Source: Hedera helix (lineage: Eukaryota > Streptophyta > Magnoliopsida > Apiales > Araliaceae). From it: DNA of 64,000 nt. Below are positions 35,236 through 46,540 of the stretch, in pieces. The stretch is taken from positions 44,802,292 to 44,866,291 of the forward strand of contig OX359267.1 in assembly GCA_947179155.2 (NCBI GenBank), given 5' to 3'. The notes under the pieces were generated by a model. It saw only the letters and a program-made list of their open reading frames with translations, was not told the origin of the DNA and did not search any database. Each line of letters begins with the position of its first letter. The first letter of the stretch is position 1. The position numbers were made by a program, and so were the translations under genes.

Positions 35236-38084
35236 GACCCCGAATTTTATGAAATACAAAATTTAATTTTTCTTCATATAGATATTTTTTTTTAAACAGT
35301 AAGTGGTTAAATCGATAAAGTTAAAAGTTAAGGATGTTATGTGCAAATTTTATTTTGTCGGACAATATTCGCTTTGTCGGGGAATATTCGTTTGGTCGGG
35401 GAATATTCGTTTGGTCCGACGGCGCCGAAATAACAAATTATTGGTGGACCCCACAACGGAATATTTGACGGATATAGAAAACGACAGAAATAACCTTTTT
35501 AAATAAAAATAGTCAATGGAACTGTTAAAATACCGGTGATAAAAGAATAGTAGCATACGGTAGTTATTGGTATTTTCTGTAGCACTCGGTACTCTACAGT
35601 AACACACGGTATTGCATAGTGTCTCATATTTTTGGTCTGATAATTGACACCGTAACTGTTACGCATCATTTCATCGATAATTGTCACTGCATAATATTTT
35701 ATATTATCAATTCAATAATTGTTGTTACACAGTATTTTGCATTATTGATTTAATAATTGTCATTACACTGTATTTTATATCATTGAGTCAATAATTGTTG
35801 TTGCACTGTTTTTAAAATTATTGAACCTAATAATTGTCACAGTAACATATGCACAGTAATTCACATTATTGAATCAATAATTGTCATTACACAGTAACGT
35901 ATGCTTTATTTTACATTATTGTTATCTCTATTATGATGTTATTTAAACAGTTGTATTTCATTAATTTATTGACTTGATATCTAAGAGCTAACTATACTGT
36001 ATTTATAACAATTAGTCATAATAATTGAATTGATAAAGTTATTTGTTTATAATATAAAGTTAGGTGATTATTAGGTGATATGAAATGAATGGTGTAGATT
36101 AAAGTGTGAATTATTATTGAATAATTGAATTGATTTGTTTATAATATAAAGTTAGGTGATTATTAGGTGATATGAAATGAATGGTGTAGATTAAAGTGTG
36201 AATTATTGTTGAATAATTAAATTGATTTGTTTATAATATAAAGTTAGGTGATTATTAGGTGATATGAAATGAATGGTGTAGATTAAAGATAATATAATAT
36301 TTGAAATGGATGGTGTAGATTAAAAGATGATCTTTAAATGAATGGTTTAGATTAAATGAATGATAAGATTTTTGGCTATAAATAGAAGCCTTAACTTAAG
36401 GATTTTTCATAAACTTCCTTACTTGTTCTTTCTTTCTCTCTCTAAATACTTCTTGTGAAAGTTCTCTCTAAGTGTGCTTAAGTCATCTTGAGTATTTGTG
36501 AAGATCTATAAGTATACGTGTACTGTTCAAGTTAATCAACCTCATTTAAATCAATATTCAGTCACGTGTTGAGGTAAGGGATACCATCTTTTTTATCTTC
36601 CATTATTCAAACATACTATGGTAAGGGATTATCATTATTTGATTCTCGATAATAATATTGTTTCTTCCTTACTCATAAGACGTGTCTTTTATTTCCATGT
36701 ATTAAATTGTGGGAATAACCTTACGGAGCGGATTGCCGCCTGTTGGTGAATAACCTTTCGTATTCATTCATTATTAATCTCTGAGAATAACCTTACGGAG
36801 CGGATTGCCGCCTGTTTGGTGAATAACTCTTTGTACTCAAATTCTATTAAATTGTGGGAATAACCTTACGGAGCGGATTGCCTCCTGTTGGTGAATAACC
36901 CTTTGTATTAATTTCCTTCACCTTTTGTTAATCAAACCTGCTACGGTAAGGGATATTATTTTCTTTCATACTCCTAAATCGAAATTTATTATGGAACTAT
37001 TGCTTCTATAATTCCTGAAAATATTATATGTTCCATAATAGTTGAACTTCATTATTTCAACTGAACCTTCCTATTTACGTGAACCTTTCTATTGAATTGT
37101 AATCGTTATTCTGAACTGTGGATCTTGAATTTCACTCCACATCATGTTGACAATTTGGACATTATTTGAATCTGTACAAAGTAAACTTCCGATACTTATT
37201 GTTATCCTATTTCTTCTGTTCATCATTTATATCATTCTAATCATCCAAAAATCAAGCTGTTGTGAATATCTGTGGCCGGGGGCACAGATGTGATATATTT
37301 GTTGAACAGATGATAGGTTAAAGGCGATATAATAGGTTAAAGGCGATACATCTGTTCGGTGTCTTTTATGGCACGTGGTGAATGTTCTCTTTGGCCCGTA
37401 GTGCAAAGATGAACTGTTGTTTGGTATGATTATGACCAAAGGCTGAATCTGGTATAATCATGACCGTTGGTGCTATATTGAATATCTTTGGCCCGTAGTA
37501 CAAAGATGAACTGTTGATGTGCATGATTATGATCAGGAACTGTGAATTTGTATTATCTTGACTAATGATATTTCAGATGATAAAAGTTGATGATGTTTTT
37601 CCTAAAAAGAGAACCGAGTGGACATTATAGTCTGCATTATTCTTCTAATAGATTACTCATTCCGCTGCTATTATTGATCTGAACGTTGTTTAAGAATTTA
37701 ACTGCAGTTTTTGATATAAACCTTGTAGTCTATTATATTCTATCAAGAACTCAACTGTTGAAGACTAATGATAATTTATTCGTCATTGTCTTAGTCATGA
37801 TATTCTTTACTGGGCTATTTGAGCTCACCCTTTCTTTTGTTCCATTGTTTTTCAACAGGAGATGAAAACATAACAGGGTCTAGCCGGGGAATGGAGTGAG
37901 GGTCCGAGGAATAGTTATCATAGTCTTCACGTTTTGTAAAATAGTGTGGCAATAATAGTGAAGACTTAGTTGTGTATTATTATACACTGTATTGTTGTAC
38001 GTTGTGCTTTGTTGTAATAATTTTGTTGTAGTATTTTGACGACTCAAGTTTGGGCTGTGTGGGCCCAGATTTGGGGGCGTCACA
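35231..38084 (+). repeat. 3' LTR of the Tekay element
   Basis: Same length as the 5' LTR. Differences seen at (5'/3') 27773/35468, 27968/35663, 28899/36594, 28990/36685, 29060/36755, 29188/36883, 29408/37103, 30093/37788 and 30268/37963: seven transitions and two transversions. TATA box at 36376-36385. Confidence 0.95.
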
Positions 38085-38089
38085 GGCTC

Positions 38090-38321
38090 GGGTTAGGAAA
38101 AAAAAAGCTTAGCTTCAATGAAATATTCGTCAGAATTAATTCCGTCAAAATTAAAATTATCTTCGACGGAATTCTGTCGAAACTAAATTGTCGTGCATGG
38201 GAATTTTGGCACCATCAGTCAAAAAGTAGAATCTCAACGGAAGTACTTAATTCCGACAGATTTAGTACCGACGGAATATTCTGTCGAGACTAAGTTAATT
38301 CCGACGAAATTATTTTCGTGA
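38090..38321. repeat. CACTA-like right end with CCGACGGAAT subterminal repeats
   Basis: Several direct and inverted copies of TTCCGACGGAAT-like motifs between 38150 and 38310, ending in ATTATTTTCGTGAT. Probable partner of the left end at 24705. Confidence 0.45.
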
Positions 38322-39274
38322 TAATTCAACCTGATTTAAGCCTTTTTCTTGGATTGGGAGGGACAATATGGAGCCAAGGAGGGCCATGCATGCACCTCTT
38401 GAATCATGAATTTCTTTTAAACGCATTAATAATTTAGTACCATTCCCATTAATAATTGCTACATATACGCCACTAAAACTGAAAAATTCTTTTACTTTTT
38501 AATTTGATACTTAATTCTCAGTTATAGAGTATACTGCAAAGTAACTAAAGTTCATATATGTTAAAGTACTGAATTTGTTAATCAAAAATCTATTACATCA
38601 CAGGTTATTTTAGCAACCTACTGTCCCATGAGAGAATGTTGAGTTTGTTTTACAATTTAATGAATTTTAATCCTAAGTCTATATATTACTCCTTCCATAC
38701 TAAATTAATTAGAGATATATTATAAAAATGATAAGTTTTACAAATATTTTATGCTCTTAATATTAGCTAAGTGGTGATCTGACGTTAGAAATGACTGACG
38801 GTTAAAAAATAACGGGGAATGGAGACAAGTTATTATCCTTTTAAGGATTGTGTTGGACATGCATCTCAATGGGTTTGTGCCCATAAAAACTCCTGAGAAA
38901 CAAAAACCTATATATCTTTTGGGATGCATGCATTCTAGCCCTACATTATTGGACACTCAGACATTCAAGTTTCATTAATATAGGTTTAAATAGTAATTGT
39001 AAAGGTTAAAGTGCTCTCAAAATGATTAACAATATAACATACATGATAAGAAATAACAATCAAATAAAAAAAAAAAAAATCTTTGATATATATATATATA
39101 TATATATTGTCAATTAATGAGAAAGAAAATGGTACAACCCAAGGTAATTAAGAAAATGTATACAAAAACCAATACACATTTAATTAAGTAAACAAGATTA
39201 GATTGTGAGGAAATCCTCCCCACATTAATAATGCATAAAAATTAAACCAAGAATTCAATTAATTAAGCCAAATC
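38322..39274. other. intergenic and 3' flank of the CSP gene
   Basis: AT-rich. A (TA)n tract lies at about 39088-39107. The last 150 bases probably include the 3' untranslated region of the minus-strand CSP gene. No further gene seen. Confidence 0.5.
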
Positions 39275-39892
39275 TCATTTTTGGTCATTAACACAATCTC
39301 TTGCAAAATGTCCCTCTTCCCCGCAGTTGTAACACGCTCTGCGGCCACCACCACCCCTGCCCCTATTGCTGCCGCTGCCACCACCACCACGGCGTCCACC
39401 ATAACCCCGATTTCCTCCACCATCTCCGCCGTATCCCAAATTCCTACCACCTTCAACGTCACCAACGCCATAACAATCCCTTGCCAAGTGACCTATCTCT
39501 CCACAATTATAACACTCAGCTCCACCACCACTTCCTCCCCCATCGCCGCCACCATACCTCCCGCCTCTCCGGCCGGCCCTCCCATAACCACCGCCACCAT
39601 CACCAAAACCCCTCCTCCCATCGCCTCTTCCACCGCCACCACGGCCTCCGCCTGACCGGTAAGACCCGGCCAGACCCACAACATCCCCCGCCTTGCTCCG
39701 CCCATCTTCACTAATATTCACCACAAACTCGACCCGTTTACCCTCTCGGAGGGTCCGAAACCCTTCTGCCCGGATCTCCGTCTGGTGCACAAAAAGATCC
39801 TCCCCGCCATCATCCGGAGTGATAAACCCGAAGCCCTTTTGCCCGCTGAACCACTTCACAATACCAGTACATCTCTTCGCTTCTTCAGCCAT
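39275..39892 (-). CDS. CSP2: cold-shock-domain glycine-rich zinc-knuckle protein (CSP2/GRP2-like)
   Basis: A nucleic-acid chaperone of the plant cold-shock protein family, which melts RNA secondary structure and acts in cold acclimation and development, in nucleus and cytoplasm. Single exon, 205 aa (Arabidopsis GRP2/CSP2 is near 203). The cold-shock domain spans residues 8-75, with RNP1 (KGFGFITP, 19-26) and RNP2 (DLFVHQTEI, 32-40) both intact. Gly/Arg-rich linkers cover 80-124 and 145-185. Two CCHC zinc knuckles lie at 127-140 (CYNCGEIGHLARDC) and 187-200 (CYNCGEEGHFARDC). The local GC content is much higher than around it because of Gly codons, and this creates long but meaningless frames on the opposite strand. 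CSP2 against CSP4 is assigned on length and two knuckles only. Confidence 0.92.
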   Translation of the reverse strand: MAEEAKRCTGIVKWFSGQKGFGFITPDDGGEDLFVHQTEIRAEGFRTLREGKRVEFVVNISEDGRSKAGDVVGLAGSYRSGGGRGGGGRGDGRRGFGDGGGGYGRAGRRGGRYGGGDGGGSGGGAECYNCGEIGHLARDCYGVGDVEGGRNLGYGGDGGGNRGYGGRRGGGGSGSNRGRGGGGRRACYNCGEEGHFARDCVNDQK

Positions 39893-41040
39893 TGAAATAT
39901 TGATATAAATTTGCTGAAAAGTAAAAATGAGAAGATTCTAGAAATTAGTAGAACTTCGAATTCAGCTTAACGTTACCATGTTCGATCAATAGTAGTATGT
40001 ACAAGGTTGTTTAATTAGGAAATGGTGGCTTTTTTTTTTTTTTTTTTTACTTGGTTCTGAGCAACTGAGCTCTTTGTCAGAGGATTTAGATTTAGGATTG
40101 GGTGAGTGGGACCCAGACTAGACAGTGATTGGCGGCGAAAAAGTTTGTTAGGAGAACCGTTGGTTGGCAATGTATGGTTGGATACAGGACACGTCGGTTA
40201 ATTTTATCTATAATATTCACGCCTAACCTCATGCTTAGACTTTACGATGAATGGCTGAAGCTCCAAATGGGCCCACTAAGAATTTATGGAGTGGACCCTT
40301 TTCTTATATTTGTTTTCTTTTTGAAAAAATGGAGTGATAATTTGGTTAAATTTACTTGGGTTATACGGTCCACTTTACCATGCACAAAAATATCTGAGCG
40401 TGAACCATCCTAACCTATAGGCCCTAAATACTTTTCCACCTAAATGTCCGATATGAGACCGGGCCTACTGTAGGCCAGGCTTTTTTGGGCCTCTTTGTCT
40501 TTTTTGAATAGCATTTCACCCTCCCAATTATAGTGTTTTGTAAACGCTCAAATTATTCATTTTATTTTCTTGAAGGTCTAGCAGGATCATTGGGGGAAAA
40601 AAGCAAAAGGTCTGATGGGCTCCAATCCAACATGACCCGATATAAAGGGAAGAGCAGCTGGAGCATCCATGGGTCATGTTAGGCCAGTTTCAAGATGCCT
40701 GGTTTTAGTACCTGGATCATGTCCAGTCCTATGTAAAAGTATACATTTTCCTGAGGATCCATATATATAGCTGAATTTGAGAATTCGGATAATTTTACGA
40801 GACTTCTTTCACATAAATAATTAATAAAATTCATATTTATTTAGTAAAATTTTGTAAAAATATCATTTCTTTAACGATTCGATGAATTTAAATTCATATT
40901 ATATAATCCAAAAGACACATGATAAGCATGCAGATCTCTTACAGCAACGCCAAACATGAGAAGATAAGACCCAAATCTTTTGGAGATTCCTTTCGTGTTC
41001 TCTGCTATATGAAATTTTGATCTTTAGGACAAAGGGTATT
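39893..41040. other. upstream flank of the CSP gene, intergenic
   Basis: A 20-T tract near 40030 on the plus strand, then mixed-composition DNA that includes a 94-aa frame (40129-40413) without recognisable motif. No clear TATA position for the CSP gene could be fixed. Confidence 0.4.
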
Positions 41041-41275
41041 CCTCTGTTTTAAAATATATCATTATTATTAATTTTTAAAACTAACTTAAAGTATTTTTAA
41101 ATTTAAAATTAATATAAAAATAATAATTTAAATATTTATAAAGTAATAATAATTATAATATTTATTATTTCTTAACTTTAAATAAATATTATTAATTTTA
41201 AGTTTAATTTTTATTTAAATTAATTTTTAAAAGTAAATAATCATCTTATAATTTGGAACGACGAAAATATTTTTT
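41041..41275. mobile_element. Stowaway-like MITE, copy 2
   Basis: TTCCTCTGTTTTAAAATATATC at the left and its inverted counterpart ending ATAATTTGGAACGACGAAAATAT at the right; the interior ATTTTTAAATTTAAAATTAAT folds back. Related to 12150-12419. Confidence 0.55.
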
Positions 41276-41934
41276 TATATTTTAAAGATTTTTGTAGATT
41301 AACTTCAAAAAATTCAAGTCATCTTTTTTATTTGGAATAATTTTATTAAACTGTTCTCATATTATTAACACTAAGTTGAATAAATATAAACGTTATTGTA
41401 ATAATTTTTACAATGTTTTAATTTTTTACAAAATTGAACTCTTATTACAAAATTGTCCTCTCTAATTTTGGCTAGAGAAAAAAAAAAATTGACATAATTT
41501 GCCCAGCCGGCAGCCGCTACTCCTAGCTAGGCAATTTTTTTATTTTTTACCTTTTTTTTAACCATTATATCTTTATATGTGAATGATATAAGATTAATTT
41601 ATTGAAATAATACTCATAATAATTATTTATTATGAATTATTTTTTTCAAACATATATATATATATAACGTGCCCACACAAAAAAAACAAAAATAACAAAA
41701 ATACGTATGTGCAGTTTAGTGATTAGTGAGTTGAATACTCGATAAAGATCATCATCTGCTTTGGGACCAACGTGATTTAAACGTATATTATTATAATTTT
41801 TTTTATTTTTTTGTCACGTAAAAAGTCTCATTATATATTATGATAAATTTGTCTCGAATTATAATTACGAAATATATTATGATATCTATACTTTTTATAT
41901 AAAATTTCGACCAACAATCATATTTCATAATTAT
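41276..41934. other. intergenic, nothing recognised
   Basis: AT-rich with simple (TA)n near 41655. No gene signal. Confidence 0.5.
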
Positions 41935-42240
41935 ATGAATTAACTCATTAATTAGAATGAGTTAACTCATGTGGTCAACTCGAACGATATATATTACATT
42001 TAATACGGTAACTAATAATTATAATTAATTTTACTTAAATTATAGAGGAAGAATATGAAAAGTTTCTTCTTGAAATACCAAAAGTTATATGCTAATTCAA
42101 ATTATCTTTATATGTATTATCTCAATAAAAAATGATAAATAAATGTCAAAAATTATCAAATATTTGTAATAAAAAATAATATAAATTAACTCGTGTCTTG
42201 TACAAGATATCAAACTAGTTGAATAGAATTATAAGATATT
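41935..42240. repeat. dispersed repeat, copy A
   Basis: GAATTAACTCATTAATTAGAATGAG then TTAACTCATGTGG, GAGGAAGAATATGAAAAG and TTTCTTCTTGAAAT match, in order, 55883-56345. The two are old copies of one family. No terminal structure or coding potential is evident here. Confidence 0.6.
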
Positions 42241-42510
42241 CTCATTTATTATTATTAATATTTATTCACGTAACCGGTAATTATAAAATCAACGTAAACA
42301 ATGACAATATATATTATTTTTTCTTTGTGAAAATCTTACAGTCATAAAATAAAATAAAAGGTTTTCATGTGATGAAATCAAGCACTATTATTAAGGCAAC
42401 CAGCTTATTCCTTGGACCTATTAATAGAGGGCAGCTTATCCTTAAATTTCAGTAACGAAAAAAATAAAAAATAAAAAATTGGGCACGACGAGTCTAGGAA
42501 TCCAACAATT

Positions 42511-45408
42511 TCACTGGGGAAGCTTGTTCAGTTTACAGTAAACATAATCTTTATATTTTTTGGTCTTGAATTTTGCTGGATTTTTGTCATTAACAAGCTT
42601 TGAAATCGGTCCAGTTTCCAGCTCCGGCGGAGGCTCTACAAACACCGGCCATGACATTCTTGTCTTCTCCTTGTTCACTGTTGTTCTATGATACACGCTC
42701 TTGTACTTTCCATTGCTCATAATCTGTTATGTTCAAAAAATGAACCATTTAATAAACCAAGCAAAATGGGCAACTCAATATTGAGAGTCCAAGTACAAAA
42801 AATGATTCTTTATACTTGTGAATGAACTTTGTATTAGGATCCGAATTAAATATGTTATAAGGCATTTGTACTCCACTTTTAAGGGGCCGAGCTAGATATA
42901 AAAGTGGGGTCTCATTTGCTATATATACAATTTTATTTTGTTATCAAAAACTCAATTTTATTTGTAAATTTTAAAATGGTACCCCAATTTTTTAAATTAT
43001 GATACGTTTAAATAATAAAATAGTCAAAATTATTATTTAATAAAATAGTCAAAAATTGTAATCACTTTCAAAAATAAAAATAAAAAGTATTACTTGAATT
43101 AGAGAGCGACTAATATCGTTGCATATAATATTTTTTGTATTTGAAAAAAAAAATGTTGACGGTCGCCCTAGAATGAAATTTCTAATTCTACCATTGAATC
43201 TGTTAATGCAAACATAATCGACATGGATTAAATCTCATGTATAGTTAAGAATAAAAATAAAAATAAAAATAGTTAGTTTACCTCAATTTGGTCACCAATA
43301 TGGATGACGAGGGCATTAGGAACGTACTTGACATCATACCAATTGTCATCTTTAAAGACTTGGAGTCCTTGAACTTCATTAGGTGCAAGAATGGTGATGG
43401 CAGACATGTCAGTATGCGCCACAACCCCAAGAGCTAGATCTGGACGAGGACATGGCGGGTAATAATTTATCTTCATCAAGTAAATCAACTCATCACCACC
43501 TGCAGCTTCCTTCATTTCATGCCTCTCAAGCCCAACACCTAAAGACAGGGTCTCAAACAACTTGTCTGCTACCCCTTTCAATTTTATGGCATATTCCTCA
43601 TTTGCTTCTCTGCCAAATTGACATGCATTAACATACAGTAATTATAATTAATATTTTACACCTAAAGACCAATATTACCCTATGATTAATTTATTGAGTG
43701 GACAAATTCGATGACGTACATCATCAAAGAAAATAAAAATTTACAAACTCTCGTATTTATATATATATATATATATATGAATATAATTTATTTATTTATT
43801 TTAAAAAACATATAGATAGACTCTTCAACGTTATAGGTAGCTGACATAAACACACGACTGCCATAAGCTTATATAGTGCAATGGTCAACCACTTTTTGTT
43901 TAAATATTTAAGAAGTGAATGGTCCGTAGGGATTAAATGTCTCGTACTTTAAAATGAATATGCTATCGCAAAAATACAGTAAAGAAAACAATAAGTTCTT
44001 TTTTTGATGTCAGTGGGAAATATATTGAAGGAAAATACTAATTGACAATATGCCTATATTCATTATTTTTCCCACCCTTTTTTCTAAGCAAAGTGAAGTT
44101 TATTGATAAAAACCAGCTACTCATATTTATTAGTTAATAGTTAGCTGGCACACACAATTATGTGTGCAAATTAAAATAAATAAATTATGGGTAGTAGATG
44201 AGAGAAAATTGGTGGTAATGGATCATGGGTAGAAATGAAGAACTAAAAGAAAAAAAATAGAATAAAAAAGTCAAAAATATATTAGAAATTAAATAGTCCA
44301 AAAATGACCGCAAATGCTGCTCTCCATTAATAATATAGGTTGTATGTCCAAATAGCTTAATTAGGCCTAAAGGTTTCAATCCAAGCAATGGGCCAGAGAA
44401 TCCTATCCCAGCCAACCAAATACCACTGCACCTACTACAGCATGTTTTGGCCCAATGCTAGAATAAAGATTCAGTACTTTAACTAATTAAAGAAAATTAA
44501 AAAAAAATTGATATTTTTACTAGTAAAAATAATAATTTTACAAGGGTTTTTTTTCACATTAATAGTAAATTGGCCTTATATTTATGTGAAAAGAAAACTT
44601 GTGGAACTATTTTTTTTATTTGTGAAAATATCAATTATCAAACCAAAATGATTAAAGATACTTTTGAGAACTTTACGAAAAAAGAAAAAAAAGAGTTTTG
44701 AGAACACGTTAATAATTTTTTCTATAAATAAATGCAGGAATACATAATGACTAAGTGCGTCTTATTCAACTCTTTTAAAGAAAAAGAAGAAGAAAGAAAG
44801 AAAACAACCGATTAAAAAAACAATCTATTAAATTTGAAAAAGTCGACTTTAAAAATTCATTTTGAAAAAAAAAAAAAAAAAAACTAAAATCAAATAATAC
44901 CAAACTAATAGAATGCAAACCGTTAAAAAAGAAAATCTAACCTGTAAGAAGGTGGATTTTTAGGCCAGAATTGGTAATTAACAGCGGAAGGAGGCCAAAT
45001 ATTATGAAACAAATGATCAACCCAACCTTTCTTCCCCTCTACTTCCTTTTGCAATTTTGTTCCATATCCTTCCACACCCTTATAACCTTCCGGCTTAGCA
45101 ATGAGCTCTCTCTCTTCTTGTGGCAGCTCAAAAAACTCCTTGCCAGCTTTTTGTAACTTGGCAATAGCCTCATCCGGTATCCCATGGTTCACGACTTGGA
45201 ATATCCCCCAGTCCCGGCTTGCTTCTGCTATCAGCCGGACGAGGTTTTCCTCGTCCGACAATCCGAGATCGATCACCGGGACTTGAAGAATCACACCTTG
45301 CATGGTTGTCAGTGCTGGTTGCTCATTCTCTGACCTAATGTACTCGGATGGGATTGTGTCCATGAACTTGGACATTGTAGCTATGGCTTGCACTCTTTCC
45401 ACCTCCAT
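42511..45408 (-). CDS. FLS: flavonol synthase (2-oxoglutarate/Fe(II) dioxygenase)
   Basis: Desaturates dihydroflavonols such as dihydroquercetin and dihydrokaempferol to flavonols in the cytosol, using 2-oxoglutarate, O2 and Fe(II). Three exons, 45408-44942, 43609-43282 and 42723-42511, join in frame at GT-AG sites (phases 2 and 0) to give 335 aa, the normal length. The DIOX_N domain runs from about 40 (VPVIDLGLSDEE, WGIFQVVNHGIPDEA). The catalytic domain has Fe ligands H221, D223 and H277 and 2-oxoglutarate ligands R287 and S289 (RMSW). FLS signatures EVEGKKGWVDHLFH, INYYPPCPRPDLALGVVAHTD and the C-terminal KTKKYKDYVYCKLNKLPQ are present. Start context AAAATGGAGG is strong. Flavanone 3-hydroxylase and anthocyanidin synthase share the fold but not these signatures. 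The gene looks intact; regulation by MYB/bZIP factors is known for the family. Confidence 0.95.
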
Positions 45409-45481
45409 TTTTCAAGCACTTTCTCTCTCTCCTCTCTCTTTATTCTCTCTCTCTGTGCATGAAGATGTAGTTTCTCAAACA

Positions 45482-45488
45482 ATTTATA
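45482..45488 (-). promoter_or_regulatory. TATA box of the flavonol synthase gene
   Basis: TATAAAT on the minus strand, 74 bases before the start codon. The leader between is GA-rich (CTCTCT repeats on the plus strand at about 45420-45460). Confidence 0.55.
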
Positions 45489-45733
45489 GAACACTAATGC
45501 TAGGTTGTCTAATTTATCCAGATAAATTTTACAGAGTTGAACACTAGAATTCTATCGAATTTTTATAAAATAAATTAGACAAATTTTATCTAATTACCTA
45601 ATTTTTTTCTTATAAAAACTTTATAGTAAATTTGTGACAACTTTGTCGTGTATTTAGGGTACACTCGAAAGGTGTTGATCAACGAAAGAGTACAAAGAAA
45701 GTGTTATGGGAAGGTAGATTAGTGTACTAGAAA

Positions 45734-45750
45734 AGGGTTGACGTGGGTTG
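45734..45750 (-). promoter_or_regulatory. candidate ACGT element between two AACCC motifs
   Basis: The plus strand reads GGGTTGACGTGGGTTGA, i.e. CAACCCACGTCAACCC on the gene strand, about 330 bases upstream of the flavonol synthase start. An ACGT core next to MYB-type AACC motifs is the arrangement known for light-regulated flavonoid promoters. Function is inferred from sequence and position only. Confidence 0.35.
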
Positions 45751-45900
45751 ATATGGTTCGCTCGATAGAACATACCAAACCCTTATCTTTTTTCTGCGTA
45801 GTATTAATTGGATGCCACTACAACTAGCTCCAAATAATAGCCACACATTCTAACAACTTTGCAACGTTGGTATACGTACAAACTCATAAAAAAGACTTAC

Positions 45901-46105
45901 ACTCCTCGATCTGTTTCAAAAAAATAAAATTATTTGATTCATAGTTAATGTTCAAATTTTAAAATTCAAAATATGTAAATCTTTTGATTTTTGTACAATT
46001 GCATTACTGAACGTCAAATAAATTTATATTTATTTGAATTTTAAAATTTTAAAAATTGATTAAAAAAATCATTTGAGAAATCTTTTGGAGAACCGAGAGA
46101 GTATA
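45901..46105. mobile_element. Stowaway-like MITE, copy 3
   Basis: CTCCTCGATCTGTTTCAAAAAA at the left and GGAGAACCGAGAGAGTATA at the right, with inverted internal ATTTTAAAATTCAAA blocks; ends resemble CTCCCTCCGTTTC. Same family as 12150-12419. Confidence 0.6.
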
Positions 46106-46540
46106 AATTGAGGAAGAAATTAACCGTACAAGAACTAAAGGGTTTCGTCATATTTGCTAGCTGTTTTGTTTAAATTTGACATCAATTTTCCTTTTTAAAA
46201 TCCAAGAAAAAATGAAAGAGAGATGTAATTGACACCGTTTGGTTGTTGCAAGGCACTACACAATTATTAATAAGAGAACAAATTATACATCCTCTAATTT
46301 TATATATAACTAACTTTATGCAATAATAATAATAATAATAATAATAATAAGTAATTGTAAGGAATAGTGTTATCATTCTTAATAAATCGTGGGGTGCTAA
46401 TATAGACTGGTTTTGGCAAAATATGGGTTTAGTTTGGTTTTGGTTCACATAAAATGGTTATAGGTCCAAATAAGAATTAAAATCATATTATTTATTTTTA
46501 ATATAATTTGTGTCGTTTGGTTCCAAACGGTTATAGTTTA
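46106..46540. other. intergenic with (TAA)n microsatellite
   Basis: An AATAAT tract of about ten repeats at 46322-46350; otherwise AT-rich with no gene signal. Confidence 0.6.

Larger units (their letters stand above)
27536..38084 (+). mobile_element. intact Ty3/gypsy chromovirus, Tekay/Del type
   Basis: A 10,549-bp element with two LTRs of exactly 2854 bp. Target duplication GGCTC occurs at 27531-27535 and 38085-38089. Primer site, one uninterrupted gag-pol frame and a polypurine tract are in canonical order. Domain order Gag, protease, reverse transcriptase, RNase H, integrase places it in Ty3/gypsy. The GPF module of the integrase tail plus a C-terminal chromodomain-like segment, together with long LTRs, points to the Tekay (Del) chromovirus lineage. 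I count nine substitutions and no indels between the LTRs (about 0.3%), so the insertion is recent and the element looks coding-competent. Confidence 0.95.
24705..38321. mobile_element. probable CACTA-type derivative carrying nested insertions
   Basis: The left end CGCTATAAGAAAAAAG (one base off CACTATAAG) is followed by CCGACGAATTTT and its inverse TTTTCGTCGG (24733-24805). The right end 38150-38321 has repeated TTCCGACGGAAT-like motifs and finishes CCGACGAAATTATTTTCGTGAT. Both ends share the CCGACGAA motif. A SINE, a solo LTR and the intact Tekay element lie between them; subtracting the latter two leaves under 2 kb of original element. The terminal bases are imperfect and no TSD is clear, so the pairing is an inference. 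Confidence 0.4.

Noticed and set aside
39281..39714. Plus-strand open frames of 124-137 aa rich in Thr/Pro/His
   Set aside because: They are the complement of the Gly/Arg-rich CSP gene; their composition follows from GGN codons read backwards.
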